NCBI GenBank assembly: GCA_964428325.1
Contig: CAYRXU010000006.1
Location: 1 to 37,307, forward strand
DNA length: 37,307 nt
Origin: JBBSZK01 sp964428325
GTDB lineage: Archaea > Nanobdellota > Nanobdellia > Pacearchaeales > GW2011-AR1
Direction: 5' to 3'
The notes beneath the pieces are model-generated. The model was not told where the DNA came from, did not search any database, and saw only the letters and a program-made list of their open reading frames with translations. Numbering within the stretch: position 1 is the first letter of the stretch; each line of letters opens with the position of its first letter. Below are positions 18,901 through 26,620 of this stretch, piece after piece. A program made the translations under genes and the position numbers.

Positions 18901-19368
18901 AGTTGTTCCTGCGCTTCGGATAGGTCCTGAAAAATAGGCTACGAAATAATCTTTCCCGTCACGGGTCTTATTCAACTTCAATCCGGTAAATCCTTCAAGA
19001 GGAGAAGATACTACTCCAATCGTAGTATAAGCGAATCCAACACGAATGCCTGCGTCAATCGCCTGTAAAAGATTCTCAAATTTACAGAACTTCTCCTTAG
19101 CAATTTCTTCAGCGATACGTAAAGACACTCCCATCTCAAGTGGTCCGAATTCTTTCTCAAGCTCAATGATTCGCGCGACAATCTTAGGATCATTCAACTG
19201 AGGATACATAACAGAAATAAGTCCTACAGCTTTTTCAGCAAGAGAGGTGGCAATGGGAGTCTCGACGTCATTAACAGGATCTAGTCCCTTTGCCCTAGCA
19301 GCCTTCGCCACAGTGTAACAGCGCTGTACTTCAGCATCAAGCGAAACAAAGTGATTATTCAGATCCAT
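15916..19368 (-). CDS. polC: DNA polymerase D large subunit DP2
   Basis: Catalytic subunit of the archaeal replicative polymerase PolD, 1150 residues. The double-psi-barrel active-site loop reads R-D-C-D-G-D-E with Asp902, Asp904 and Asp906. A Cys-rich zinc region lies at about 650-700 (C-E-K-C...C-R-L-C...C-R-A-C) and a second at about 1068-1088 (C-V-D-C...C-T-C). The last residues Q-E-A-L-G-K-W-F-G form a PCNA-binding PIP box (Q-x-x-L-x-x-W-F). No intein is present. I choose M-D-L-N-N-H-F at 19368; upstream in-frame codons to 19446 lie inside DP1. This start overlaps the DP1 stop by 14 bp, so translation is coupled. Confidence 0.97.
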   Translation of the reverse strand: MDLNNHFVSLDAEVQRCYTVAKAARAKGLDPVNDVETPIATSLAEKAVGLISVMYPQLNDPKIVARIIELEKEFGPLEMGVSLRIAEEIAKEKFCKFENLLQAIDAGIRVGFAYTTIGVVSSPLEGFTGLKLNKTRDGKDYFVAYFSGPIRSAGTTAGCVVLMIIDYLRELFGFAPFDPDDQEVRRYVTENYDYHERVTNLQYLPTEEEIAFLAKHLPIQIAGEPTEDREVSNYKDIPRVETNFIRGGMCLIFSEGLAQKAQKGFGLLKKAQERGFVSTGWNFLADYITLHKKREKGSADSSPTYIKDLVAGRPVFGHPSRSGSFRFRYGLSRANGFSAVSVHPATMGISGDFLSFGTQLKVEKPTKGCAISSCDELDGPIVKLRDGSVRRVETLEEARKIYGDVTEIVYFGDVLFSLGDVMNRNYDLLKPGYVEEWWNLEIEKKAGANIVENPFKVSFEQASALSAQYSVPLHPRYIYYWSQIDRDQFLGLIDWIGHGKVSDGKFVLPYATEDRERFAKGKRTLEVIGCEHMVGLEHVIIGRPDSEALLTNLGLICDPAGFEGSFDLVMKKLPEFGDKSVLEMVNGLAPFVVKDKAGTFIGARMGRPEKAKLRKLVGSPHALFPVGKQGGRLRSVNAAVEEGVVRSEFALNFCEKCGQDSVYPTCRLCGGFCKKMYYCRACDARSVSPCMEHDSKQDYCEQSIDIRSYYDHARSLTGVTVDMAPIVKGVKGTSNKDHSCEHLGKGMLRAKHNLHVNKDGTIRYDMTEMPLNHFRPREIGASVAKLVDMGYVCDVDGKPLERDDQVLVLLPHDIVLPACPDSDDEPADATFMKVCNFVDDELELLYKLPRFHNVKTKADLIGQLFVCIAPHICTATVGRLVGFSKTQSMLASPFMHAAMRRDCDGDEAAVLLLTDMLLNFSKKFLPAHRGGTQDAPLVLNTKINAGDVDDQILTFELGKYPLDLYEMAEQGKHSSEMKIDNVKTRLKTGQNPFWPRYFTHNTRDLNGGIINSSYKSLPSMAEKVDAMMALCRKLRAVDVSDVARLIIERHFIRDTRGNLRKFSMQVFRCVDCNEKFRRPPLAGRCTCGGKLIFTISEGSIIKYLATALELARTYKVSPYLLECLELVQKDIDAIFGKEKEKQEALGKWFG

Positions 19369-20905
19369 CGGTAAAATCAAGAATCTTAAGCTCCCGGGTC
19401 TTAAGATTGAGGATAGGAACCTTACACGGGTCGGGCACATTACCAACTTTCTCTTCGAACTCTGTCTGTCCCTGCCAACAACTCCCTGTAATAATCAAAA
19501 CGCCATTATAAGTCTCTATATCCAAACGATGTACTTCTCCAGTACATAGCACATCAGGCACCTCAGAAATAACAAGAGGGTCGTGCTGAGCATGAGGCAC
19601 ATAAACAATAGAGGGAGAAACCCCATGACTTGGAGCTAAATGTCTTCGCTTCAACATATGACGAACAGCCTTAGCAGGGCAAGAATGCGCCTTTGCAATA
19701 CGCAACTCCTCGATTTCATTAATAAAATTGTGGATGCTAGCCCCATGGTACATCTGGACACGGAATTCTTTCTCTTTCTCAAGTAACTTGATCATAGTGG
19801 GATTAGATACAAGAATCAAATTAGGTATTTCATACAAAGACTTCCCATAGATATTATCAATTACGGGTTGTGGTTCAGCAACATGAACTGAATCGTGTTG
19901 TCCAGGACACATGAACATTGTTATGTGTGAAGGAATACGCTTCAAGTAACTAGCAAGTAGATCATACTGGCTCTTCAGATCCTTAACCGCGAGTAATCTC
20001 TCCTGTCCTGGAAATACCCCTACCCCGTCAACATTGTCTCCTACAAAAAAGATGAATTTAATCAGAGGGGCAGTTTCTTTATCCGTATTCAGCCAATCAA
20101 TAAACTTACTAAATTGAGCTCCGAGATGTTTTCCGCTGCCCGCATGTACATCAGAAACAAAAGCAACATAGGCCTCATTATCAAAACGCACCTTCTCCTT
20201 GAATGAATCAGGATAGACAACGTCCTGAATCATAAGCAACTCATTATTACCAGATACCTTGAAAGCAACGACATCATCCAACTGTAATTCGTTAGCCTTA
20301 GAGAAACACTCGCTTCCTTGTTTAACAATACCCTTTGTTCTCCCAGTCAAATCCTCAAACGTAATAATGAGGTTCTTATTCTGAGTAACTCTCTTCTCGC
20401 TAACAATACCAATAACAGAAAATCTTGATCGTTCTCTACCGATCTTATTAATAGAAACCAAGTTCTGCACATCAGGACGCTGCATAAGCAACCTCTGCAG
20501 CTGCTGGTAGCGAGACCTAAAATGACCTACAAAATCGGCAACCTCAATCTTTTTGGTATTCTTCGTATCTGCATAAAATATTTGATAAGAGATATCATCT
20601 GCATTTTTAGGAGCAGGTTCGACCCGCGTCGTTCTCTGTATCTCTATAGTTATTCCCATCTTAACAAGCGTCGTCTCGACAAGCTGCCTCATCTCTCCAG
20701 GAAGAGTTCGTACAGCGCCTCCAACAAGTTCGACATGTTTAGTTAAACTGGCGCCAGTGATCAACTTCTGACCCGAAGCCCGCTCAAGCCCATCAAGAAA
20801 GAGTCGAGCAGCATTAACATCATTAAACTGAGTCAATAAATCATACAACTCCTTCTGCAAGAAAACACCCTTCTCGCGTATAAGCGCACTTATTGGTTCA
20901 TTCAT
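19355..20905 (-). CDS. polB: DNA polymerase D small subunit DP1
   Basis: PolD small subunit, 516 residues, the proofreading 3'-5' exonuclease in characterised archaea. N-terminal helical domain (1-95), OB-fold (about 145-235), calcineurin-like phosphoesterase domain (245-510). Metal motifs: S-D-V-H (Asp252, His254), G-D-N-V-D-G (Asp290, Asp293), P-G-Q-H-D (335-338), Y-H-G (His387) and T-G-E-V-H (His459). The usual motifs are P-G-N-H-D and G-H-x-H; here Asn is Gln336 and the first His is Glu457, so the metal site is altered. ATG overlaps the Cdc6 TGA (ATGA) and the 3' end overlaps DP2. Confidence 0.96.
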   Translation of the reverse strand: MNEPISALIREKGVFLQKELYDLLTQFNDVNAARLFLDGLERASGQKLITGASLTKHVELVGGAVRTLPGEMRQLVETTLVKMGITIEIQRTTRVEPAPKNADDISYQIFYADTKNTKKIEVADFVGHFRSRYQQLQRLLMQRPDVQNLVSINKIGRERSRFSVIGIVSEKRVTQNKNLIITFEDLTGRTKGIVKQGSECFSKANELQLDDVVAFKVSGNNELLMIQDVVYPDSFKEKVRFDNEAYVAFVSDVHAGSGKHLGAQFSKFIDWLNTDKETAPLIKFIFFVGDNVDGVGVFPGQERLLAVKDLKSQYDLLASYLKRIPSHITMFMCPGQHDSVHVAEPQPVIDNIYGKSLYEIPNLILVSNPTMIKLLEKEKEFRVQMYHGASIHNFINEIEELRIAKAHSCPAKAVRHMLKRRHLAPSHGVSPSIVYVPHAQHDPLVISEVPDVLCTGEVHRLDIETYNGVLIITGSCWQGQTEFEEKVGNVPDPCKVPILNLKTRELKILDFTDGSE

Positions 20906-22107
20906 AGATCAAGTGCGCTCCTGAGGATATCCTCTGCCTTTGGCAAAAGAGGTCCCGGCACCATCAATTTGATTTCCCTTGTTCTTCCCTCACGACCTCT
21001 ACTAACCACCTGCGCATTAATCAAGCCAAGCATATCAAACTCAGCAATAATATCAGAAACTCTCCTCTGGGTCAACACTTCGTTTTTAGTTTGATCGCAA
21101 AGTGACTGATACTTATTGTAAATATCCCCAGTAAATAACTTCCCATCTCCTTCCTTTTGAGAAAGCTGCATAATCGAGTAAAGCACAAGTTGGAATTGGC
21201 GCGGCTCATTCTCAATAATATCCAACATCTTATCCCTCTCAATCTTATGATTTGCATCATCTATATGCTTCAACAAGACCTTTTTGCTCTGCTCACGTTC
21301 AGCCAATTCAGCAGCTACTCTCAACAGATCAAGCGCACGTCGCGCATCTCCGTGTTCACGCGCAGCAAAAGCCGCACACTTGGAAATAGCTCCTTCTTCA
21401 AGTACACCATCTTGAAAAGCTGTGGATGATCTCTCACGTAGAATATCTTGCAACTGGAGAGCATTATATGGTGGAAAAACAATCTCTTCTTCGCTCAGCG
21501 AACTTCGTACGCGTGGATCCAACTCATCCATAAAAGTCAAACTATTGCTTATTCCAAGAAGACTAATCTGCGCCTGCTTCAATTCAGAGTTAAGACGTGT
21601 TAATGTATAAAGGAAACCATCAGAAATCTTGTTCACAGCCTGATCAATCTCGTCCAGCACAATAAGAATAAGCTGTTTCTTAGTGTCAATAAGCTCCACA
21701 AACTTGCTATAGACACTATCAGTGGGTAATCCAGTCGCAGGCACACTCGAGCCAAGTTGGTTAATCAATTCGGCAAGAATACGATATTCAGTATCAGCTA
21801 CCTTCTTCAACTTACAATTAATATATACGACACGCAAAAAGTCATTTCCAGCCTCACGCACACGCCGCGCAATCTCATTAGTAACAAAAAGCGCAGAAAG
21901 AGTCTTACCTGTTCCGGTCTTACCATATACAAATAAGTTACTTACGCGCTCCCCACGGAGTGCAGGTGCAAGAATTGAAGCTACCGCCTCTATTTGTTCA
22001 TCTCTATGAGGAATGGTTTCTGGCGTGTAATTAGTCTGTAACACCACTTTATTTTTGAATATACTCTTTTCAGCAAAAGAATTGAAAATCTTATCAAGCG
22101 CTGCCAT
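20902..22107 (-). CDS. cdc6: Orc1/Cdc6 origin-binding initiator
   Basis: AAA+ ATPase, 401 residues, that binds ORB elements and loads MCM. Walker A G-K-T-G-T-G-K-T at 62-69, Walker B L-I-L-I-V-L-D-E-I-D at 146-155, sensor 1 G-I-S-N-S, sensor 2 G-D-A-R-R-A-L-D-L-L, and a C-terminal winged helix (about 310-395; R-R-V-S-D-I-I-A-E-F-D-M-L-G-L-I). The ATG at 22107 has AGAGAGGT nearby and a TTTATAATG TATA box at about 22147-22156. It is the first gene of the operon with DP1 and DP2, and the origin lies directly upstream, as in Pyrococcus and other archaea. Confidence 0.97.
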   Translation of the reverse strand: MAALDKIFNSFAEKSIFKNKVVLQTNYTPETIPHRDEQIEAVASILAPALRGERVSNLFVYGKTGTGKTLSALFVTNEIARRVREAGNDFLRVVYINCKLKKVADTEYRILAELINQLGSSVPATGLPTDSVYSKFVELIDTKKQLILIVLDEIDQAVNKISDGFLYTLTRLNSELKQAQISLLGISNSLTFMDELDPRVRSSLSEEEIVFPPYNALQLQDILRERSSTAFQDGVLEEGAISKCAAFAAREHGDARRALDLLRVAAELAEREQSKKVLLKHIDDANHKIERDKMLDIIENEPRQFQLVLYSIMQLSQKEGDGKLFTGDIYNKYQSLCDQTKNEVLTQRRVSDIIAEFDMLGLINAQVVSRGREGRTREIKLMVPGPLLPKAEDILRSALDL

Positions 22108-22177
22108 GTACCTCTCTCTTTACCTCACGAACTAATCAGGCAAGAACATTATAAACATATCGGTAATCGAACCTGTA

Positions 22178-22197
22178 TTTCCTGTGAAAATAAAGAG
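22178..22197 (+). promoter_or_regulatory. Degenerate ORB-like element
   Basis: TTTCCTGTGAAAATAAAGAG differs from the ORB core TTTCCAGTGGAAACAAAGGGG at about four places and keeps its spacing. It lies between the cdc6 promoter and the left main element and could be a weak site or chance similarity. Confidence 0.4.
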
Positions 22198-22221
22198 AAA
22201 ATCGATAAAATATCTTCAACA

Positions 22222-22247
22222 CTCTCACACCATCGTTTCCATTGGAA
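22222..22247 (-). promoter_or_regulatory. ORB-like Orc1/Cdc6 binding element (left)
   Basis: On the minus strand this reads TTCCAATGGAAACGATGG followed by TGTGAGAG. It resembles the archaeal ORB core TTCCAGTGGAAAC-n-(A/G)GGGG. It matches the right-hand element at 18 of 26 positions, including the shared GTGAGAG end, and faces the opposite way. Confidence 0.8.
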
Positions 22248-22386
22248 TATATAATATAATAAAAAATATAGTTACTATCAAATCTATCTATATACTAATA
22301 TATAATATATATTATATTATATAAATATTTAAAAGAGAAGAAAGAAGAAAAAGAATCTTTAATATCTTTTTAAATCTATATATCAT
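22248..22386. other. AT-rich duplex-unwinding element
   Basis: About 139 bp made nearly entirely of A and T, with runs of alternating TATA/ATAT (for example near 22246-22262 and 22290-22322) and a purine-rich block (AGAGAAGAAAGAAGAAAAAG, 22334-22353). It sits between the two inverted ORB-like elements, where archaeal origins open. Confidence 0.82.
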
Positions 22387-22412
22387 CTCCAGTCGAACTC
22401 AAGGGGTGAGAG
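22387..22412 (+). promoter_or_regulatory. ORB-like Orc1/Cdc6 binding element (right)
   Basis: Reads CTCCAGTCGAACTCAAGGGG followed by TGAGAG. The G-string and dyad half CCAGT-n-GAA match the archaeal ORB; orientation is inverted relative to the left element, with the AT-rich core between them. Confidence 0.8.
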
Positions 22413-22504
22413 GGTTAGTTTCCTCGTAAATTCGTAACATAAGTACTCAATTATCCCTAAAAAAACACACATAACTTTATAAAGTAACTAAGCCCATCCA
22501 GATT

Positions 22505-22765
22505 ATGGCATTAGAAAAAAGACCTTTGAGACAAATTACTAACAAACTAGTCGTTACAAAGGAAGGAAAGCGTCTTGGACTTGTAAAGGATGTCACATTT
22601 GAATCAAAAACAGGAGAATTACTTCAACTTCTCCTTAAGGAAGCTACTGCCTACACAAGAAATCTTAATCTGGAGATGACTCCTACCAAAGAAGCTGTTG
22701 TTCCTTACAATTCAATCATTGCAATCGGTGATTTTGTAGTGGTTTCTGAAGAAGATTTAGTTTAA
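22505..22765 (+). CDS. PRC-barrel domain protein, 86 aa
   Basis: A compact PRC-barrel of 86 residues: L-V-V-T-K-E-G-K-R-L-G-L-V-K-D-V-T-F-E-S-K-T-G-E-L-L-Q-L-L-L, then V-V-P-Y-N-S-I-I-A-I-G-D-F-V-V-V-S-E-E-D-L at the end. ACTTTATAAAGT at about 22475-22486 is a near-palindromic TATA box about 25 bp before the ATG. It is the first rightward gene beyond the origin. The G-x-V-x-D-V and V-P-Y-x-x-I-x-x-I-G-D-x-V signatures make the family call firm; the partner is unknown. Confidence 0.88.
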   Translation: MALEKRPLRQITNKLVVTKEGKRLGLVKDVTFESKTGELLQLLLKEATAYTRNLNLEMTPTKEAVVPYNSIIAIGDFVVVSEEDLV

Positions 22766-22777
22766 GGAAAGGTTATA

Positions 22778-23200
22778 ATGAAAATTGTTGGATTGAATTA
22801 CACAAAGATTGCAGGAGAAAAGCAAAAGAAAGCTTCTAAGTCAGAGATAAGTACAGATATTAGCTTCATTGACGTAACAAAAGAAGACGTCACCATAAAG
22901 GATCGCGAAGTGGTCTCTGTTTCATTTTCATATACCCTCTCCTACAAAAATCAAGAAAAGAAAGACGAGAAGCTAGGCCGCGTTGAATTCCATGGCTCTA
23001 TTGCTATTTCTCTTTTCCCAGAAGAAGCCAAGGAAATGTGGAAACTCTGGAAGAAAAAAGAAATGTCTGACGCTATGCGACTACCTATTTTCAATTTCAT
23101 CCTCCGAAAGTGTACAGCTAAAGCATTAATGCTTCAAGACGAACTCGGTCTTCCAACACATATTCCACTACCTCGGCTTAATCTAGAGCAAAAGAAGTAA
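22778..23200 (+). CDS. Conserved-looking archaeal protein, 140 aa, possibly SecB-like fold
   Basis: Follows the PRC-barrel gene by 12 bp, with AAGGAAAGGT before its ATG. It begins M-K-I-V-G-L-N-Y-T-K-I, has beta-rich alternation (D-I-S-F-I-D-V, V-V-S-V-S-F-S-Y-T-L-S-Y, G-R-V-E-F-H-G-S-I-A-I-S-L-F) and then helices (A-K-E-M-W-K-L-W-K-K-K, P-I-F-N-F-I-L-R-K-C-T-A-K-A-L-M-L-Q-D-E-L-G-L-P), ending P-L-P-R-L. Long beta strands followed by a helix bundle and a Pro-rich end resemble SecB-like proteins, but I cannot verify this. No catalytic motif is visible. Confidence 0.72.
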   Translation: MKIVGLNYTKIAGEKQKKASKSEISTDISFIDVTKEDVTIKDREVVSVSFSYTLSYKNQEKKDEKLGRVEFHGSIAISLFPEEAKEMWKLWKKKEMSDAMRLPIFNFILRKCTAKALMLQDELGLPTHIPLPRLNLEQKK

Positions 23201-23932
23201 TTATCTTCCCCTTATCTTACGTGCAATTCCAAAATCAAGAGGTTCTTTTCCTTCACCCACAACTAACACGCTACATTTCTCAGCATCAAGCGGCCAAACC
23301 AATCCAAGATCTTGCGTTAACACATCTATTCCTTCACTCTTAGAAAACAAACTTGGTATAACGATAATCTCCTTTCCCTTATACGGTCCACGCAAGAAAC
23401 ATTTATACCTCTCGCGCTTCGTACCATCACTTAATTCAACAGCTGGATGCACGTGCCCCACAATCCAATATTTGATTTCTTTATCATAAATCTCCTTGAA
23501 ATCTCGGTCTCCATGCAAAAAAGCGTACGGGCCAACAATATGATAATCACACAACAAAACACCTGTCCCTTCCAACATAGGCGCAATAATCGCGTCATGA
23601 TTTCCCTTAATAATCACAATTTCATCACTATACTTTCTAAAGTAATCTAATAAGGTGAAAGTTTCTTCACGCTCCTCACGCAAAATCATACCAAAATAAT
23701 GCTTCACATCTCCTAATATAACAACGCTGTCAACTTTTCCCATCCACGCAAGAAACTGCTTGATATCATCAAACCCCTCTCTGAAGCTAGAACTCGGCAC
23801 CATATATCCACTACGTCTCAAACTCTCTCCATAACCCAAATGTAAGTCACTCAAAACCGCAATGCGTCTACCTTCGTGGTGCACAACAAGCCCCTTACCT
23901 ACAAACTCAATCGCTTTCGTCTTCTTTTCCAT
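23201..23932 (-). CDS. Lhr-associated metallophosphoesterase
   Basis: Calcineurin-like phosphoesterase of 243 residues with a full metal site: L-S-D-L-H-L-G-Y-G-E (DxH), I-L-G-D-V-K-H (GDxxH), I-K-G-N-H-D-A (GNHD), F-L-H-G-D and I-V-G-H-V-H-P (GHxH). Archaeal and bacterial members are often encoded beside Lhr-type or ligase-associated helicases and thought to act as DNA repair nucleases. Here the ATG at 23932 lies 26 bp inside the helicase gene's 3' end, which strongly supports a functional pair. An in-frame TTG at 23944 is less likely as start. Confidence 0.9.
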   Translation of the reverse strand: MEKKTKAIEFVGKGLVVHHEGRRIAVLSDLHLGYGESLRRSGYMVPSSSFREGFDDIKQFLAWMGKVDSVVILGDVKHYFGMILREEREETFTLLDYFRKYSDEIVIIKGNHDAIIAPMLEGTGVLLCDYHIVGPYAFLHGDRDFKEIYDKEIKYWIVGHVHPAVELSDGTKRERYKCFLRGPYKGKEIIVIPSLFSKSEGIDVLTQDLGLVWPLDAEKCSVLVVGEGKEPLDFGIARKIRGR

Positions 23933-26516
23933 GTTTCTGCTCAATAACTCCCATCTGTAAATTATGCATGCGTTTAAGGAAGTTAATTCTATCCTCTACA
24001 GCAATCAAATCCGCATGACTCTGCAACAACAAATTCAATGCAAAGGGAGATACAAGCGGCAATCGCGCCTTCTTCAGCTTGATATCGCCGCGCTCAATAT
24101 CCTTCAATATGGCCTTCGCCCTAGGTACATCCATCAACTCTTCAAACACCTCTCTCCTCGCTTCACGCAAGATCGGGAACTCATTACTAATCTTGCGTAC
24201 CTCACTCAATAAGAACATAGAATGCACCTGCTGCTTACCCACAGACTTAGAACGTCCCTTATACGATCGCAAAATCATCAAACTTCGAGATGCACAATGT
24301 CTAAACCTTCTCTTCAACACATCAGTCTTCTCAATAGCTTCCTTCAAAATCTCTTCAAGCTCACTAGACTTCACACCCGCAATTATCTTATCAGAATCAA
24401 GCTTCTCGCCAGCAATAAAGAAGCCGTTGTCATTAATGCCGATCTCCACATCCCTATATCGCAACTTAGCAGCAGAATATCCATAAGCTCGTGAAAGTGC
24501 ATCATTGATTCTTCGACCATACATGGTATGGAAGAACAGATACTCTCGCTCGGCATTGACATGCTCAATCACAATCAGCTTATCTCCAGGAACAACTGAA
24601 AAGTCGTGCTGCTCCTTCACATACTTGTACATCGCTTCCGCAAATAGAGAATTACACCCGATATAGTCTGCAATAAACTTAATACATTCCTCCTTATCAC
24701 CAAGCTTCTCATTTACAAGTCTTCTAAACTTACCAACATCAACAGCCACCTCATAACTCAAGGGCAACATCTCAGAGAACCACGAAGGCACAGTAGGCGA
24801 ACGCGACACTTCTGAACTAACATACGCCTTCATACCGCGTGTAAACGAAAACTGATACTTAGCTCCTCCCAATACAAACACATCCCCGCGATGCAGCCTT
24901 TCCAAAAACGCTTCATCAATAGTTCCAACAGTCTCACCTTTACGCGGACCACTCTGTACAACAACCTCAATATAACCTTCCTCGGGGATAGTGCCTATAT
25001 TAGTCATGTAAATAATACGTGCCATCTTTCCTCGCTTACCCATCTCTTTCGTCTTAGGCTCATACCAAATCTTAGCATACACATGTCGATGCTCAAGCGC
25101 ATAATCTCCAGCAAGATAACTCACGACGGAGTAAAAGTCTTCTTTACTCAAATTCTTATAACAATAACTCTTCCTCACCAACTCAAGGGCTTTCTCCACA
25201 TTCCACACACGAGTCACGGCCATACCAAACAACTGCTGACTCAACACATCAAGTGCATTCTGCGGAATAACAACCCCATCAATCTTCTTATCGCGCATAC
25301 TCTTCATCAATACAGAACACTCAACAAGATCATCTCGATCCATAACGACAAATCGACCCTTCGGGTTCGAGTGCAACTTATGCCCTGCTCGTCCAATACG
25401 CTGCAATGCTCTTGCCACCCCCTTAGGGGACCTCAACAGAATCACAAGGTCAATCGAACCTATATCAATGCCCAACTCCAGCGAAGTAGATGTCACCACA
25501 ACTTTCAGTTCTCCCTTACGCAATCGCTCTTCAATACTAAATCTATTCTGCTTAGACATCGAACTATGATGTGCGCCAATCAAACCAGTATACTTGCCTG
25601 GAAAATGCAAATCCAGATAATGAATAATCTTTTCTGTAGCATTACGTGTGTTAGTAAATATCAAAGTCGTCTTATGTTGCTGAATTAAATCATCAAGCAA
25701 ATGATACAATCTTTGCTGTTGCCCCTTGCCCTCACTCTCAAGCAAATCCACACTAGGCGCAAGCAAATCAATATCTATAGTCTTATTCAACTTCACCTCT
25801 GCAATAACACAATCCCGCTCCGTTCCAACCAAAAACCGCGCAACTTCATCAAGAGGGGAAATAGTCGCACTAAGACCAATCCGAACAGGCTCAATCACAC
25901 CAATCTCATGTAATCTCTCTAAAGTCAAACTAAGGTGCACTCCTCTCTTATTTGCCATAGCGTGGATTTCATCAATAACAACAAACTCAATCGCTTTAGC
26001 CGCAGCAACAAACTTAGGCGTAGTAATAACAATAGCAAGACTTTCAGGCGTAGTCACTAATATATGCGGAACCTTACGTGCCATCTTAGCACGCTGTGCA
26101 GGGGTCGTATCCCCGGTACGCAATCCAACACGAACATCTTGCATAGCAATACCCTTCGCCTTCGCCAACTCCATAATCTCCCTTAAAGGAACTTCAAGAT
26201 TAACGAATATGTCATTACTCAATGCCTTCAATGGAGAAACATATACTGCGTACACCTTATCTTCCAACTCTTTCTTTTCAGAAAGACCGACAAGATAATT
26301 CAAAATCCCCAGAAAAGCAGTCAACGTCTTCGTTCCACCAGTAGGAGCACTCACCAATATGTTCTTCCTTCCATGGATGTGGGTAACTGCCGCAAGTTGA
26401 GTAGGCGAAAAGTCAGCAAACTTACCAAAAAACCACTCTTTCACCAGCGGATGCAAAATTCCCTTTAACTCCGCATGCGTGGCGGGCGTTGCATAACTAA
26501 TAGTTCCTGCTTTCAT
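23907..26516 (-). CDS. Lhr-type SF2 DNA helicase
   Basis: An 869-residue Lhr-core helicase (two RecA domains, winged helix, C-terminal domain 4). Motifs: Q-like F-S-P-T-Q, Walker A region A-P-T-G-G-T-K-T (57-64), P-L-K-A-L-S-N-D, T-T-P-E-S-L, DEIH (182-185), L-S-A-T (215-218), T-S-L-E-L-G-I-D-I, and Q-R-I-G-R-A-G-H (372-379). Walker A departs from the usual A-P-T-G-S/T-G-K-T, since Thr62 replaces the Gly before Lys63. The ATG at 26516 (M-K-A-G-T) is chosen over one at 26552, which would put a hydrophobic extension on a cytosolic enzyme. Operon with the metallophosphoesterase. Confidence 0.93.
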   Translation of the reverse strand: MKAGTISYATPATHAELKGILHPLVKEWFFGKFADFSPTQLAAVTHIHGRKNILVSAPTGGTKTLTAFLGILNYLVGLSEKKELEDKVYAVYVSPLKALSNDIFVNLEVPLREIMELAKAKGIAMQDVRVGLRTGDTTPAQRAKMARKVPHILVTTPESLAIVITTPKFVAAAKAIEFVVIDEIHAMANKRGVHLSLTLERLHEIGVIEPVRIGLSATISPLDEVARFLVGTERDCVIAEVKLNKTIDIDLLAPSVDLLESEGKGQQQRLYHLLDDLIQQHKTTLIFTNTRNATEKIIHYLDLHFPGKYTGLIGAHHSSMSKQNRFSIEERLRKGELKVVVTSTSLELGIDIGSIDLVILLRSPKGVARALQRIGRAGHKLHSNPKGRFVVMDRDDLVECSVLMKSMRDKKIDGVVIPQNALDVLSQQLFGMAVTRVWNVEKALELVRKSYCYKNLSKEDFYSVVSYLAGDYALEHRHVYAKIWYEPKTKEMGKRGKMARIIYMTNIGTIPEEGYIEVVVQSGPRKGETVGTIDEAFLERLHRGDVFVLGGAKYQFSFTRGMKAYVSSEVSRSPTVPSWFSEMLPLSYEVAVDVGKFRRLVNEKLGDKEECIKFIADYIGCNSLFAEAMYKYVKEQHDFSVVPGDKLIVIEHVNAEREYLFFHTMYGRRINDALSRAYGYSAAKLRYRDVEIGINDNGFFIAGEKLDSDKIIAGVKSSELEEILKEAIEKTDVLKRRFRHCASRSLMILRSYKGRSKSVGKQQVHSMFLLSEVRKISNEFPILREARREVFEELMDVPRAKAILKDIERGDIKLKKARLPLVSPFALNLLLQSHADLIAVEDRINFLKRMHNLQMGVIEQKHGKEDESD

Positions 26517-26620
26517 GAATGTAAATGCTCCAAAAAGAAATACAACGGGCAACTACCTTCGCCCGATATGCTATTTAACGCTTTCGGTAACTATAAAAAA
26601 ACCTTCTGCCAGCATCATTC

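Larger units (their letters stand above)
22108..22504. other. Chromosomal replication origin region (oriC)
   Basis: A 397-bp gene-free region between cdc6 and a divergent PRC-barrel gene. It has two ORB-like elements in inverted orientation (22222-22247 and 22387-22412), a weaker third (22178-22197), and between the main pair about 139 bp that are almost only A and T. This is the standard archaeal origin layout: initiator sites on either side of an unwinding element, next to the initiator gene. Promoters for cdc6 (TATA 22147-22156) and for the gene at 22505 also lie here. Confidence 0.88.

Noticed and set aside
15916..19368. Intein in DP2
   Set aside because: Archaeal DP2 genes often carry inteins, but this protein is 1150 residues, contains no Hint-type motifs and runs through the active site uninterrupted.
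19368..19446. DP2 start extended to 19446
   Set aside because: The extra 26 residues read through the DP1 coding end and have no match to DP2 N-termini; M-D-L-N-N-H-F at 19368 is the natural start.
24891..25688. Long open frame (265 codons) on the plus strand
   Set aside because: It lies wholly antisense to the Lhr-type helicase, whose motifs are unambiguous. The translation is His/Ser/Thr/Asn/Ile-rich without domain pattern, as expected for a shadow frame.
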